Source of the DNA: Bradyrhizobium campsiandrae
Lineage (GTDB): Bacteria > Pseudomonadota > Alphaproteobacteria > Rhizobiales > Xanthobacteraceae
Length of the DNA: 64,000 nt
Direction of reading: 5' to 3'
Assembly: GCF_014529705.1 (NCBI RefSeq)
Contig: NZ_JAANIH010000040.1
Span: forward strand, 17,457 to 81,456
In this document: positions 1-7,774 of the stretch, one piece after another
Layout: each line of letters begins with the position of its first letter
Numbering within the stretch: position 1 is the stretch's first letter
Notes under the pieces: generated by a model
The model's database searches: none
What the model was told of the DNA's origin: nothing
What the model saw: only the letters and a program-made list of their open reading frames with translations
Program-made: the position numbers and the translations under genes

Positions 1-2
1 GG

Positions 3-47
3 CTTGGCACCTGCTACTCCGACGACGAGGTCCTCAATCGTCGATAG
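3..47 (+). CDS. possible 3' end of an upstream gene (partial)
   Basis: The frame starting at base 3 runs from the window edge to a TAG at 45-47 and would encode a C-terminal tail ending YSDDEVLNRR. A purine-rich stretch (GATAGGAGAG) directly follows the stop and would serve as ribosome binding site for the next gene at 57. If real, it is the gene before the ubiquitin-like gene in the same operon. Only about 14 residues are visible, so no family can be named. The other two forward frames also stay open to similar points, so the frame choice is a guess. Confidence 0.25.
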   Translation, partial: LGTCYSDDEVLNRR

Positions 48-56
48 GAGAGCTTA

Positions 57-314
57 GTGAGCGACGATGATAAACATGCCGTACTTCTCAACGGCCAAAA
101 GCTTGAGGTCCCGTCAGCGCAAGTGACTGGAATCCAGCTTCGTCTCCTTGGAGCAATTCCTGCCGCATATGTACTTATCGCAGAAGGACGGGGAGATGAC
201 CCGGACCGCGTTCTAACCGACACTGAAGTGCTCGACCTCTCCGGACCTGTCAGGCACGTGTTCGCGAAACCACCGACAGCGTTTGGCGGCCCGAGCGATG
301 CACCTTACACGTAG
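57..314 (+). CDS. small ubiquitin-like (multiubiquitin-type) protein
   Basis: An 85-residue protein starting at a GTG, with AGGAGAG a few bases upstream. The core (residues about 7-76) has the layout of the bacterial multiubiquitin domain: an N-terminal strand with VLLNGQKLEV, a VTG followed by a hydrophobic helix, a central YVLIAEG strand, a DDPDRVLTDTE turn, and a closing VRHVFAKPP strand. Family members are beta-grasp proteins found in bacterial operons with E1-, E2- and JAB-like enzymes, none of which is visible here. Residues 77-78 are Gly-Gly followed by a seven-residue tail, as in processed ubiquitin precursors. The stop overlaps the start of the kinase-like gene by 17 bases, suggesting translational coupling. 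Family assignment is by pattern recognition and is fairly secure; a role in protein tagging or defence is inference. Confidence 0.7.
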   Translation: MSDDDKHAVLLNGQKLEVPSAQVTGIQLRLLGAIPAAYVLIAEGRGDDPDRVLTDTEVLDLSGPVRHVFAKPPTAFGGPSDAPYT

Positions 315-1788
315 AAGTAGGCTGCTCTGGATTGGTGGCACACCTGAGCCCATCTGCATCGCGGAATGCGCCAGCAGAGAACTCACACTAGACGTTCTCG
401 GTGCCCCGCTCTCGCTAATCCACCGAACACAGGGGCGGGCGATTATTATCGCGCTGGACGACCGCGCGGCTGATGCTCGGCTGACCGATGAACTGCGCAT
501 CTTGCTTAAGGACGCGGCGTGCCACGGCATCAAGGGCTTTATCACCTGTTCATATGCGGACTCGCCCAAAGTCGCGGAAATTCTCAAGGCTTGGCGAATG
601 CGCGACATCATCGATGTCAAACTGCGCGGGCAAGAAGCCTCCATTATCGAAACGATTGCCCGAATCGAACATGAGCCGCCAGTGAGCGAATCACTGGTGA
701 TCACGGGCGCCGATTCCCTTACAGACGAAGAACTCATACTTCTAAAGCGAGCGTTCTGCGACTGTTCATCCGTAAAGCTCGTGAAGCAAACTACGGGTTC
801 AGCAAAAGTCTATTGCGCCTTCGCGAGCTTATTGAACTCGCGGGTCGGGCCGGTTCCTCTGCCCTTTTTTGTTAAGTTCGACAAAGCCCAAAAGATTATC
901 CGTGAACTAACGAATTATCGGGAGTGCACCACGTTGCACGTACCGTTCAATCAACGTCCGAACCTTGACCACGATCGATGCCTCGTCGGGCCGACAAGAG
1001 GAGTAATCGCTGGCAATTTTATCGAACAATCGGAAGCGCTCCAAGAAGTAGTGGACCGCGGGGCTGGTCGAGCTCCATTGCATTCATTGTTCGAGGGGGC
1101 GTTGCGAGGTTGGCGCCGTCAAGCATTTTACGCCCCCAATTACGTACTCGACGCCAACATCTTGCAACGCATGCGCCTTGCTCGACCAACTAGCTACTCG
1201 CCATTTCGTAAAGCAAGGCTGCGCAGACGACGTACGCAAGCTGGCCAACATTGCTATGAGTTTGAAGCGCTGGAATCGCTCCTCGCTTCGCTTCCGCCAA
1301 TGAAGCATCGGCTTGGATTGACACACGGTGACTTACATGGACAAAACGTGCGGGTCGCGGGAAATGAAGCAATCATGCTGGACTTTGCATCCATTGACGA
1401 CGGCCCCCTCACCGTCGACCCGGCCGCCCTAGACGTTTCCTTGATGATTGACACGCGGATTATCAATGGTGACGATTGGATCAAAGTTGCGGAAGAAGCT
1501 TACACGGTAGAGGCGCTTATGGCGCCGGCTATCCCGCCGAGGCCGGAACAGCCAAGCGCCAATCTGCTTGATGCGATACAATACGTCCGCCAAATGGCAT
1601 TCAGCGTTCAGCTCACACCGTGTGAGTATCCTTGCGTAGTTGCCCTGCAGCTTCTGCGCAAAGCGTCCTACGCGGGCCCAGATGAGGAGCAGGAGCGTCG
1701 ACGTCGGTTCGCATACCGCCTAGCAGACCGAATAATAAAGGAAGTAGCTCGCCGAACATCGGCAGTCACTCAGCACAACGTGGCCTAG
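298..1788 (+). CDS. receiver-like plus aminoglycoside-phosphotransferase-like kinase
   Basis: A 496-residue protein from the ATG at 298; an in-frame TTG at 283 would add five residues. Residues about 1-125 alternate hydrophobic strands and helices like a response-regulator receiver or similar Rossmann-type domain, but I cannot point to a confident phospho-acceptor set. Residues about 135-440 look like an APH/kinase fold: TTGSAK as a glycine-rich loop near 165, FFVK with a candidate ATP-binding lysine near 193, the catalytic loop HGDLHGQN at 343-350 (Asp345, Asn350), and LDFAS with metal-binding Asp362. All core kinase residues seem present, so activity is plausible. It may match the phosphotransferase-like modules described for predicted ternary conflict systems (TCAD9), but I cannot confirm that. 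Its start overlaps the ubiquitin-like gene, so the two are probably made together. Codon use and GC are unlike the core genome. Confidence 0.65.
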   Translation: MHLTRRSRLLWIGGTPEPICIAECASRELTLDVLGAPLSLIHRTQGRAIIIALDDRAADARLTDELRILLKDAACHGIKGFITCSYADSPKVAEILKAWRMRDIIDVKLRGQEASIIETIARIEHEPPVSESLVITGADSLTDEELILLKRAFCDCSSVKLVKQTTGSAKVYCAFASLLNSRVGPVPLPFFVKFDKAQKIIRELTNYRECTTLHVPFNQRPNLDHDRCLVGPTRGVIAGNFIEQSEALQEVVDRGAGRAPLHSLFEGALRGWRRQAFYAPNYVLDANILQRMRLARPTSYSPFRKARLRRRRTQAGQHCYEFEALESLLASLPPMKHRLGLTHGDLHGQNVRVAGNEAIMLDFASIDDGPLTVDPAALDVSLMIDTRIINGDDWIKVAEEAYTVEALMAPAIPPRPEQPSANLLDAIQYVRQMAFSVQLTPCEYPCVVALQLLRKASYAGPDEEQERRRRFAYRLADRIIKEVARRTSAVTQHNVA

Positions 1789-1805
1789 ACAGCGCTAGGC
1801 TAACG

Positions 1806-2768
1806 TCAGTCGACCTCAGATCGCGCGTGTACCTTGGCCAGGTAAGCAAACCCGCGCCCCTCGGCACCGAGTTCAGTTTGCTTCTCCGGACCGTCGCCGT
1901 CTTGTGAGGTCTGCCGTTCCTCTTTCGCGGGCCCGCTTGAGCCGTTGACTACGAAGGCCTTCCACGTCGATGCGCCGACCCGGTGTAGATCGTGTACCAA
2001 GTGGCTTTTCATCATGAACGGCTGCAATTGGTAGAAGACCGAGTAGAAGCGAACCCAATCTTTCGATCCTCGGTAGCCTGCCGTATCTTCAACGACTCCG
2101 CTAGTGACTTCCTCAACGTCTTCTTTACGGCGAACGAATTTAAATTCAATTGCCGCGCCAATGTCCCGAATGCCGCAATCCGGCTTGAACGACTTCAACG
2201 CTCCATTCACCTGAGGCCGGCGTGTGAATCCAGGGAATGCAGCACTAAGGTAATCGTTCATAATCTCCTGAACTTCGAGCTCGCGTTCAGGTGACGGATT
2301 CCTTCGGTGGACCAAGGCTGCCGTGTCGCCCAACATATGCTCCAGACGTCTTATCGTCCAAAATTCCTCCTCTGACGTCGTCTTGCCTATGCTGGTTCGA
2401 AGCGCGAAGAGCAGCCGGTCCATGAAAGTCAGAGCCGGACTTTCGCACACTCGCAATTGGTGATCATCATCGGTGTACTGCAATCCCCCTTTTCTACGCA
2501 AAAACGCCGGCCACGCCTTGACTAAGGAAGCTCGCGTGTCTCGCAGGTCGGCCGCCTCCAGGACGACCAGCATCATGTCGTGGAGCTCTTGCAGATAGCG
2601 CTCCAAGGCAAAAAGCGGCTGCTCATAATTTGGTTCGGAGTACGGACGCGTACCCCAGAGATCACGCTCGCAATCCTCAAGAGCATCCCGCGCCTTGGAT
2701 TTGAGCTGTTCGAGCATGCCGAGCGAATTGATCACGACATCACTATTCATCTGCATTCTCGCGTGCAC
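1806..2768 (-). CDS. solitary PD-(D/E)XK nuclease-like protein (DpnII/MboI-type)
   Basis: 320 residues; GTG start, with in-frame ATG codons four and six residues in (M7 at 2750 is an alternative). The N-terminal 160 residues are helical. A PD-(D/E)XK core follows: KPDC with Asp197, then IEFKF with Glu208 and Lys210, then a helix with a conserved-looking VVEDTAGY and a strand FYSVFYQ. This resembles the DpnII/MboI-like restriction endonuclease families in which a standalone nuclease acts in defence. No DNA methyltransferase is encoded beside it, so a classical restriction-modification role is unlikely. It lies 27 bp downstream of the second integrase on the same strand and converges on the kinase-like gene with 17 bp between them. 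Nuclease activity is inferred from the motif only. Confidence 0.6.
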   Translation of the reverse strand: MHARMQMNSDVVINSLGMLEQLKSKARDALEDCERDLWGTRPYSEPNYEQPLFALERYLQELHDMMLVVLEAADLRDTRASLVKAWPAFLRRKGGLQYTDDDHQLRVCESPALTFMDRLLFALRTSIGKTTSEEEFWTIRRLEHMLGDTAALVHRRNPSPERELEVQEIMNDYLSAAFPGFTRRPQVNGALKSFKPDCGIRDIGAAIEFKFVRRKEDVEEVTSGVVEDTAGYRGSKDWVRFYSVFYQLQPFMMKSHLVHDLHRVGASTWKAFVVNGSSGPAKEERQTSQDGDGPEKQTELGAEGRGFAYLAKVHARSEVD

Positions 2769-2795
2769 TTTGTAAGTTTGTTTTCTGAGCGAATT

Positions 2796-4460
2796 CTACG
2801 CCGCGCGTTCTCGGGACACAGCGTTCATCGAGGCCGCCAAGCCTAGTTGTGTGAATGCGCGCAGCATCATGCTGGGATCCAGGCTTCGCTGGACCACAAG
2901 CTCCTCTCCGGAGACGTCATAAATCGGGAACAAGTCCATCCAAGGTCCGGTGACATCGAGCGGGATGTGACCATAGGTATCCCCGACGGACTCGAAAGTA
3001 TGACCTTGGATGTAAGCCGCGATATCATGATTCATCATGACTCGGCGGCATTCGGTCTTGAAGCGATGGCGCCAACCATGGTTGGGACTGACCACGTTCG
3101 GTCCATTGCCCGTCACTCGGCGCACCCAATCGCCAAGACCTTCCGCGCGTGTCTTATGGATTGACGACGTCTTTGCGGTCTGTCTGTCGAAGAAAAGCGG
3201 TAATCCGTCGCGGGATTTCACGAAGTCGAGGAAGCCTTGGTCGATAAGATCCCGATGAATGGGGATTTTTCGCGGTGTCCCGTTCTTGCTCTTTTCAATT
3301 TTGAATCCCCAAACACCAGCTTCTTGGATGATGTGACCGGACGTCAGGTTAGTGATTTCAGCGACACGCGCGCCGGTGTACGCGAGTATCCAGGGGATCC
3401 AGCGACGGGTAGCCGCAACAGTTGCAGACACCGCCGAACCCTGAGGGTCGAGGCTCGCACGAAGGATGGCGTAAGTTTCGCGATCAGTGAGATCCTTTTC
3501 GCGGGTTCGCGGACGTGGCTTCGCCTTGACAACGATGTTCGCGCAAGGACTAACCTCTAACGCACCCTGTTGAACCGCACAGTTGAGGACCGCCTTAAGA
3601 GCCGCGAGATAGCCATTCTTAATGCGAGTGCTCCCCTTTTTTTCAACGATTTTGAGATGAGCACACCAGCGCCTTACATCATTGGTGGCAATCCGCGCGA
3701 CCTCTTCGTGCCGGATGAACGCCTTGAATTTATCGATGGCAAGCTTGAACGCTCGCTCAGTGTCGGGCAGCGGATTTTGGGTGGCCGCCCACGACCGGAA
3801 TAGTCCGCTCAGAGTATCAGTCTCAGGATCGGGCCACTTTGGATATCGTAGCGCTTCCCGATCTGGCCGCGCTTCTCCGCCCAAGCGCTTAATCGCCCAC
3901 TTGCAAGCATGCTTGGTTGCCCGCGACACCGCGCCAATTACGCCGGCGCGTTCAATCGCCGACAGTATCAATCCTCGCTTGGCGAGCAGCTGATCGATGT
4001 CCTCAGCGAACGCATCTTCCTCGAACTCATCGATTGATCGCCAATCATCATGTGACGGCCCTCTTGGCGCGGCGATGCCGCGGCGCTCACCCAGCTCGAA
4101 GTCCTCAATCTCGCTCAACAGGGCTCTGGCTTTTGGCCCAGAACCAGCATCCGACACCGGCAGTCGATCTAGCCACAGCCGATAAATCTCACCGGCCAGC
4201 GCTTCCCGCTCGACAACAGTGAGACCCGCTCTTGTCGTCCGAGAACGCAGCTCCGCCCACCGACGTTCGACCGCTCGGTCATGCTCGGCCCAAAGCTGGG
4301 ACGCGAGGATCGGGTCTCGACCAAGCCGTCGCTTCTCTTCGCGCTTGTCTTGTTTTCCGCCGACCGAGCCCTCAAGCTCCCGAAGCGCCGCCCGTACATC
4401 ATCGGGAATCCTTCGACGGTAATAATAGATACCGTCCTTATCGATTTTAGGCCCCCGCAT
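2796..4460 (-). CDS. tyrosine recombinase (island integrase 2)
   Basis: 554 residues. The N-terminus (GIYYYRRRIPDDVR) is the DUF6538-type start typical of alphaproteobacterial island integrases. A core-binding SAM-like domain covers about 215-310 and the catalytic domain about 325-510. Catalytic residues are visible: Arg365 in YTGARVAE, a lysine near 390-392, His461 and Arg464 in HGWRHRF, His487 in QGH, and the nucleophile Tyr496 in DTYGH. It should cut and rejoin DNA at an attachment site. It is about 130 residues longer than the other integrase here, with an extra segment at about 100-215, but shares its RRWIPWI...AYTGARV...EIT core, so the two are paralogues. An inverted repeat lies just upstream at 4480-4510, and a nuclease-like gene follows directly. 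Confidence 0.9.
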   Translation of the reverse strand: MRGPKIDKDGIYYYRRRIPDDVRAALRELEGSVGGKQDKREEKRRLGRDPILASQLWAEHDRAVERRWAELRSRTTRAGLTVVEREALAGEIYRLWLDRLPVSDAGSGPKARALLSEIEDFELGERRGIAAPRGPSHDDWRSIDEFEEDAFAEDIDQLLAKRGLILSAIERAGVIGAVSRATKHACKWAIKRLGGEARPDREALRYPKWPDPETDTLSGLFRSWAATQNPLPDTERAFKLAIDKFKAFIRHEEVARIATNDVRRWCAHLKIVEKKGSTRIKNGYLAALKAVLNCAVQQGALEVSPCANIVVKAKPRPRTREKDLTDRETYAILRASLDPQGSAVSATVAATRRWIPWILAYTGARVAEITNLTSGHIIQEAGVWGFKIEKSKNGTPRKIPIHRDLIDQGFLDFVKSRDGLPLFFDRQTAKTSSIHKTRAEGLGDWVRRVTGNGPNVVSPNHGWRHRFKTECRRVMMNHDIAAYIQGHTFESVGDTYGHIPLDVTGPWMDLFPIYDVSGEELVVQRSLDPSMMLRAFTQLGLAASMNAVSRERAA

Positions 4461-4479
4461 TCCACCGCTCCTTGCGGCG

Positions 4480-4510
4480 CAGATTTAGCCGAAAGCTCTA
4501 ACTAAATCTG
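4480..4510. repeat. 9-bp inverted repeat upstream of integrase 2
   Basis: Perfect arms CAGATTTAG (4480-4488) and CTAAATCTG (4502-4510) separated by 13 bases, beginning 20 bp upstream of the integrase start codon at 4460. The position fits an operator for autoregulation, an integrase arm-binding site, or a hairpin in the transcript leader. No copy of the tRNA-Ser 3' end is present in this gap, so nothing here identifies it as an att core. Confidence 0.5.
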
Positions 4511-4621
4511 GCCGCTCTCGTATCGAATGCTGCGGCCTTTATTGAATGATCGCTAACTCATCCAGACTCCAATGGTTTCTGAATGCCTAACTACCGGCGC
4601 TTGTAGGAATGCGTGAAAGGG

Positions 4622-5629
4622 TCAAACACCCGGCAGGTAACGCTCATCAAACTCTTCAAGCGCGGCCATTGGGTCGATAGGACTTCCCCAGATCAGCTTG
4701 CGATTTACATCGGCCTGAGCCCAGAAACCAGTAAGGGACGCCTTGCTCGTAAAATGAGGCCATAACGTCTCGTCCAGAACTATCCGAGATAACGTCGTGC
4801 GCGCGATGTATTCAATAATGGCTTCCTTCTTGGTCAGGTCGATCTGAGTATGCCTCGTTACGGGGTCGAGGTAGCGGTCTTCGTGGAGGTGCTCGACGGC
4901 GCTGCGGACCTCGTAGATCTCGCCCATCAAGTCGTGATGTTTGGGGCCAATGAACAGTTCACTCCGGCTCTTGAACTGCTTTGCCGACTTTCCGGGGTCG
5001 CAAAGAATGAGGCCGTCGATACATCGCGCGTATTGGTGAATGCGCTCCAAAAGGTCCCGTTCGGTGCGGGTCTGTGTATACAGATGCAAAACACGGTTGA
5101 ACCTCCATCGATTGCTGCCCTGCCGTGTTTCAGCAAGCTTCTCGAGTCGCATCGCGATCTCTGCCGCTTGCCGAATTTCATCGGGAGTTATGTCAGGATA
5201 GGGTCGGAAGTCGTTTGGGACCGGAGCTTCCAAATCTTGTTGTTGCCGAAGCCCGACCTCTCCATCCCGACAGCTACCGGTCAAGATGACTGGCCTATGC
5301 GCGGTTGCGAAGGGTGCACTCAAAAGCAGGCCGCGGAAAAATGCCCAGGCTCGATGGGTGAGCAAGTTGTTCTCACCGTCGAGAACGTCGGGCGTTGACG
5401 ACTTGAGCTTACACGCGATGAAGAGCGTGCATGCATCCACTTCTTCGATGCGAATGCTGCCTAACCATTCGCGCCATTCTGGAGGAATCGTGAACTCATT
5501 GCCGCCGATGACGCGGAAGTTGGGCGACAGATCCAGCTCACCTACCGCAGGATCGGTAATTTTTACGCCCAAGCCCAGCAGCGCGTACTTCTCGCCGTCC
5601 GCGATCCAGCTCTCGTGTTTCTGTCCCAT
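4622..5629 (-). CDS. HEPN-domain protein (Apea-like), putative RNase
   Basis: 335 residues, no signal peptide or membrane segment. The N-terminal 150 residues match nothing I can name. The C-terminal part (about 175-300) is helical and carries KQFKSRSELF, then EIYEVRSAVEH, in which Arg242 and His247 make an Rx4H motif. That arrangement is typical of Apea-like HEPN domains, whose Arg and His form a metal-independent RNase site in several toxins and antiviral proteins. It lies 57 bp downstream of integrase 1 on the same strand, and 161 bp separate its stop from the start of integrase 2. No obvious antitoxin-sized partner sits beside it. The HEPN call rests on the motif and its surroundings; a defence or abortive-infection role is inference. 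Confidence 0.5.
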   Translation of the reverse strand: MGQKHESWIADGEKYALLGLGVKITDPAVGELDLSPNFRVIGGNEFTIPPEWREWLGSIRIEEVDACTLFIACKLKSSTPDVLDGENNLLTHRAWAFFRGLLLSAPFATAHRPVILTGSCRDGEVGLRQQQDLEAPVPNDFRPYPDITPDEIRQAAEIAMRLEKLAETRQGSNRWRFNRVLHLYTQTRTERDLLERIHQYARCIDGLILCDPGKSAKQFKSRSELFIGPKHHDLMGEIYEVRSAVEHLHEDRYLDPVTRHTQIDLTKKEAIIEYIARTTLSRIVLDETLWPHFTSKASLTGFWAQADVNRKLIWGSPIDPMAALEEFDERYLPGV

Positions 5630-5686
5630 CGCCGTATTAGACGACGAAGCCTACACCCGATGCAAGAACGCCGCATATCGCCGTTT

Positions 5687-6955
5687 TCAGACACGGTATC
5701 GGGGGATCTTATCGAGCTCGCGTCGGGCCACGCGTGGCCATGTATCGCCGTAGCGGTCGGCTACCTTCCTGTCCGCATGGCCTTGGATGACGTTGCGCAC
5801 GTCTTCCGGCATCGCGATCGATCTTGCGATGGAGCTGAAGCGATGCCTCCAACCGTGATTTGGCTGAACTCGCGGGTCGTCGATGCCGAGTGACCGGACC
5901 CATTCCGCGAGTCGTTCTGCAACTTTTTTATAATGCGGATTTGAATCCTTACCGCCACGACTACGGCGGGGATCATAGAAAAGTGTTCGCGCTCCCCTCG
6001 CCTTCGCGTATTTAAACAATCCTTGCCTGAGAAGATCTTGGTGAAGCGGGGTCTCGCGAAATTTCCGTGTCTTGTTCGTCTCGGCTCTGATGCGCATCAT
6101 AGGAATGCCATCGCGCTCGAAGAAATCGCGACCAGTTAGCGGCGTGATCTCGTTGACCCGGGCTCCGGTGTAAGCACAGATCCAGGGTATCCACCGCCGC
6201 GCCGCCGCCATCTCGATGCTGATCTTTCCGGATGGTTTGCGCAGAGTGGCTTTCAGGATCTTCGTCGCCTCCTCTGCGGTGAAGCCCTTCTCGCGTGTCT
6301 GCATTCGTTTGCGGACCCGAACCTTCACGCCGACGGCGGGATTAGCCTCGAGCTCCCCTTGATCGAGACCAAACTGCAACGTCGCTTTCACTGCCGCCAC
6401 GTAGACATCTCGGACCGTGATGTTGGCGATACCCTCGCGGAGCAGCGTGTCCTTCCAGGCGATTACGTCCCCGCGGGAGATCGCGCGCGCATCGTCATGA
6501 CCGAGATGGGAGACGAGCCGGCCCATCACCGGCGTCCATCGCTTTACTGAGCTGGGCGCGAGCTCGGCTTCCTTGATGTAGGATTTGTATAGGTCGACCA
6601 ATCGAAGACGTGGTCGCTCGGCAAGGGTCGCAGCCTTCTGCGGTCGTTTCGGTTTCAAGGATTCGATTGGCGCATCTGGTTTAGCAGCTGGACCTCCGTA
6701 ACCCTTAATCTGCGCGTAGGCGACGACTCCTCCGTCCTGGTTAAGCGCGATGCCATCGAACTGCGCCCATTGGCGCTCGATATGCAGCATCACTTCGAGA
6801 TTGCGAATCCTTGCAAGGGCCGCGTCACGCGTGTGCAGCGAAACCTTGATCTCGCACTTGCCGACCTGCGCCTTGAAGCGCTCCGGCACGCGCTTCCTGA
6901 GGAAGAAAATGCCACTCTCCGGATGCCGCCTGGGCATCGCCAATGCGCGAGCCAT
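5687..6955 (-). CDS. tyrosine recombinase (island integrase 1, tRNA-proximal)
   Basis: 422 residues, ATG start; an internal ATG at residue 7 (MPRRHPESG) is an alternative. Layout is the DUF6538-like N-terminus (GIFFLRKRVPERF), core-binding domain about 115-205, catalytic domain about 222-410. Catalytic residues are Arg266 (AYTGARVNE), His367 and Arg370 (HGWRHRF), His393 (QGH) and Tyr402 (DRYGD). Its start codon is 88 bp from the 3' end of the tRNA-Ser gene, the classic position for an integrase that uses the tRNA 3' end as its attachment site. Two copies of a 10-bp direct repeat sit immediately upstream. It is probably the enzyme that inserted the island. Confidence 0.92.
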   Translation of the reverse strand: MARALAMPRRHPESGIFFLRKRVPERFKAQVGKCEIKVSLHTRDAALARIRNLEVMLHIERQWAQFDGIALNQDGGVVAYAQIKGYGGPAAKPDAPIESLKPKRPQKAATLAERPRLRLVDLYKSYIKEAELAPSSVKRWTPVMGRLVSHLGHDDARAISRGDVIAWKDTLLREGIANITVRDVYVAAVKATLQFGLDQGELEANPAVGVKVRVRKRMQTREKGFTAEEATKILKATLRKPSGKISIEMAAARRWIPWICAYTGARVNEITPLTGRDFFERDGIPMMRIRAETNKTRKFRETPLHQDLLRQGLFKYAKARGARTLFYDPRRSRGGKDSNPHYKKVAERLAEWVRSLGIDDPRVQPNHGWRHRFSSIARSIAMPEDVRNVIQGHADRKVADRYGDTWPRVARRELDKIPRYRV

Positions 6956-6978
6956 TTGTGTACCGCCCTTGTGTACCG
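6956..6978. repeat. two direct copies of TTGTGTACCG upstream of integrase 1
   Basis: Copies at 6956-6965 and 6969-6978, three bases apart, directly abut the integrase start codon. Direct repeats in this place are typical of arm-type integrase or excisionase binding sites and can also act as operators. A small palindrome (CCTTGA, three bases, TCAAGG; 6996-7010) lies between them and the tRNA gene. Confidence 0.5.
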
Positions 6979-6995
6979 GCGGTCATCCGAGAAAT

Positions 6996-7010
6996 CCTTG
7001 AAAATCAAGG
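6996..7010 (-). terminator. weak hairpin after tRNA-Ser
   Basis: Six-base arms CCTTGA/TCAAGG with a three-base loop, 33 bases past the tRNA 3' end in the direction of tRNA transcription, followed on that strand by ATTTCT. It could end the tRNA transcript, or be part of the island attachment region. The stem is AT-rich and weak, so terminator function is uncertain. Confidence 0.3.
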
Positions 7011-7042
7011 ACTAAGCTGTTTTTCGAGGGTTTCGGGCGATA

Positions 7043-7132
7043 TGGCGGAGAGGGAGGGATTCGAACCCCCGATAGGCTTGCACCTATGCCGCATTTCGAG
7101 TGCGGTGCATTCAACCACTCTGCCACCTCTCC
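7043..7132 (-). tRNA. tRNA-Ser (anticodon CGA)
   Basis: Read on the minus strand this folds as a 90-base class II tRNA with an encoded CCA (7043-7045). The acceptor stem is GGAGAGG (7126-7132) pairing with CCTCTCC (7047-7053), discriminator G. The anticodon stem CCGCA/TGCGG encloses CTCGAAA, giving anticodon CGA, which reads UCG serine codons. A long variable arm and a GGTTCGAATCC T-arm are present. The low-GC island begins directly at its 3' end, so it is very probably the integration site, with the gene itself left whole. Confidence 0.95.
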
Positions 7133-7400
7133 TGAAGGCGCCATAGTGAGGCAGGGCCCCTGTGGTTGAGGGCGTTCATAAGCGAGGATGGCGGGCCAGA
7201 CAAGGCGCGAAAGGGGAAAATCCGGTGGTTGTTTCCAGCCTCGCACCAGCTACACGCCTCCGTTCCCGGGGGAACGGGACTGCGGATGCCTGCATTGACG
7301 CGGTTTCCTGGCACGAACCGGGCCGATTTTGTTCGAAAAGGCCCTGCTAGACTAAAGCGCGATGGGTTGGGTTGAACCAATCAGCTGCGGGCTCGGTGCA

Positions 7401-7560
7401 CCTCTCCCGCTTGCGGGAGAGGTCGGCGCGTCCGGGCGATGCGAAGCATCGTCCCGCGCGCCGGGTGAGGGTTATCTCCTCTGGGGGAGTGTCCCGTTGC
7501 GGAGAAACCCTCTCCCCAACCCTCCCCCGCAAGCGGGCCCACAAGGGGGGAGGGAACGCA
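7401..7560. repeat. mosaic palindromic repeat, CCTCTCCC type
   Basis: Starts with a perfect palindrome CCTCTCCCGC-TT-GCGGGAGAGG (7401-7422), then a GATGC/GCATC hairpin, then CCTCTCCCCAACCCTCCCCC and a CCCGC/GCGGG hairpin ending AAGGGGGGAGGG. The last element recurs in reverse orientation at the right edge of the window (63966-64000). It occupies the middle of the 642-bp gap 7133-7774, where I see no gene; the short frames that cross it are products of the repeat. Confidence 0.75.
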
Positions 7561-7774
7561 CCTATTTCGAGGCGCGAGCCGGGTTCATCTCATCATGTCT
7601 CAGAAAACGGGGTGGGACCGCCAGACGCGGTAAACACTGGCGGTCCCGTGTCGCTTCAATCGAAATGCTGGCCAGGAAGGGCGGCTTCGCAGGCCCGCGT
7701 GAGGCGACGATTCGACCGTAGCGTGCAGCTGCCGCGCCGCAACGCAATCCGGTCCTTAACCTAACCAGTCAAGG

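Noticed and set aside
7362..7764. short frames across the CCTCTCCC repeat
   Set aside because: They read repeat sequence and produce peptide text such as PLPLAGEV that is a by-product of such elements.
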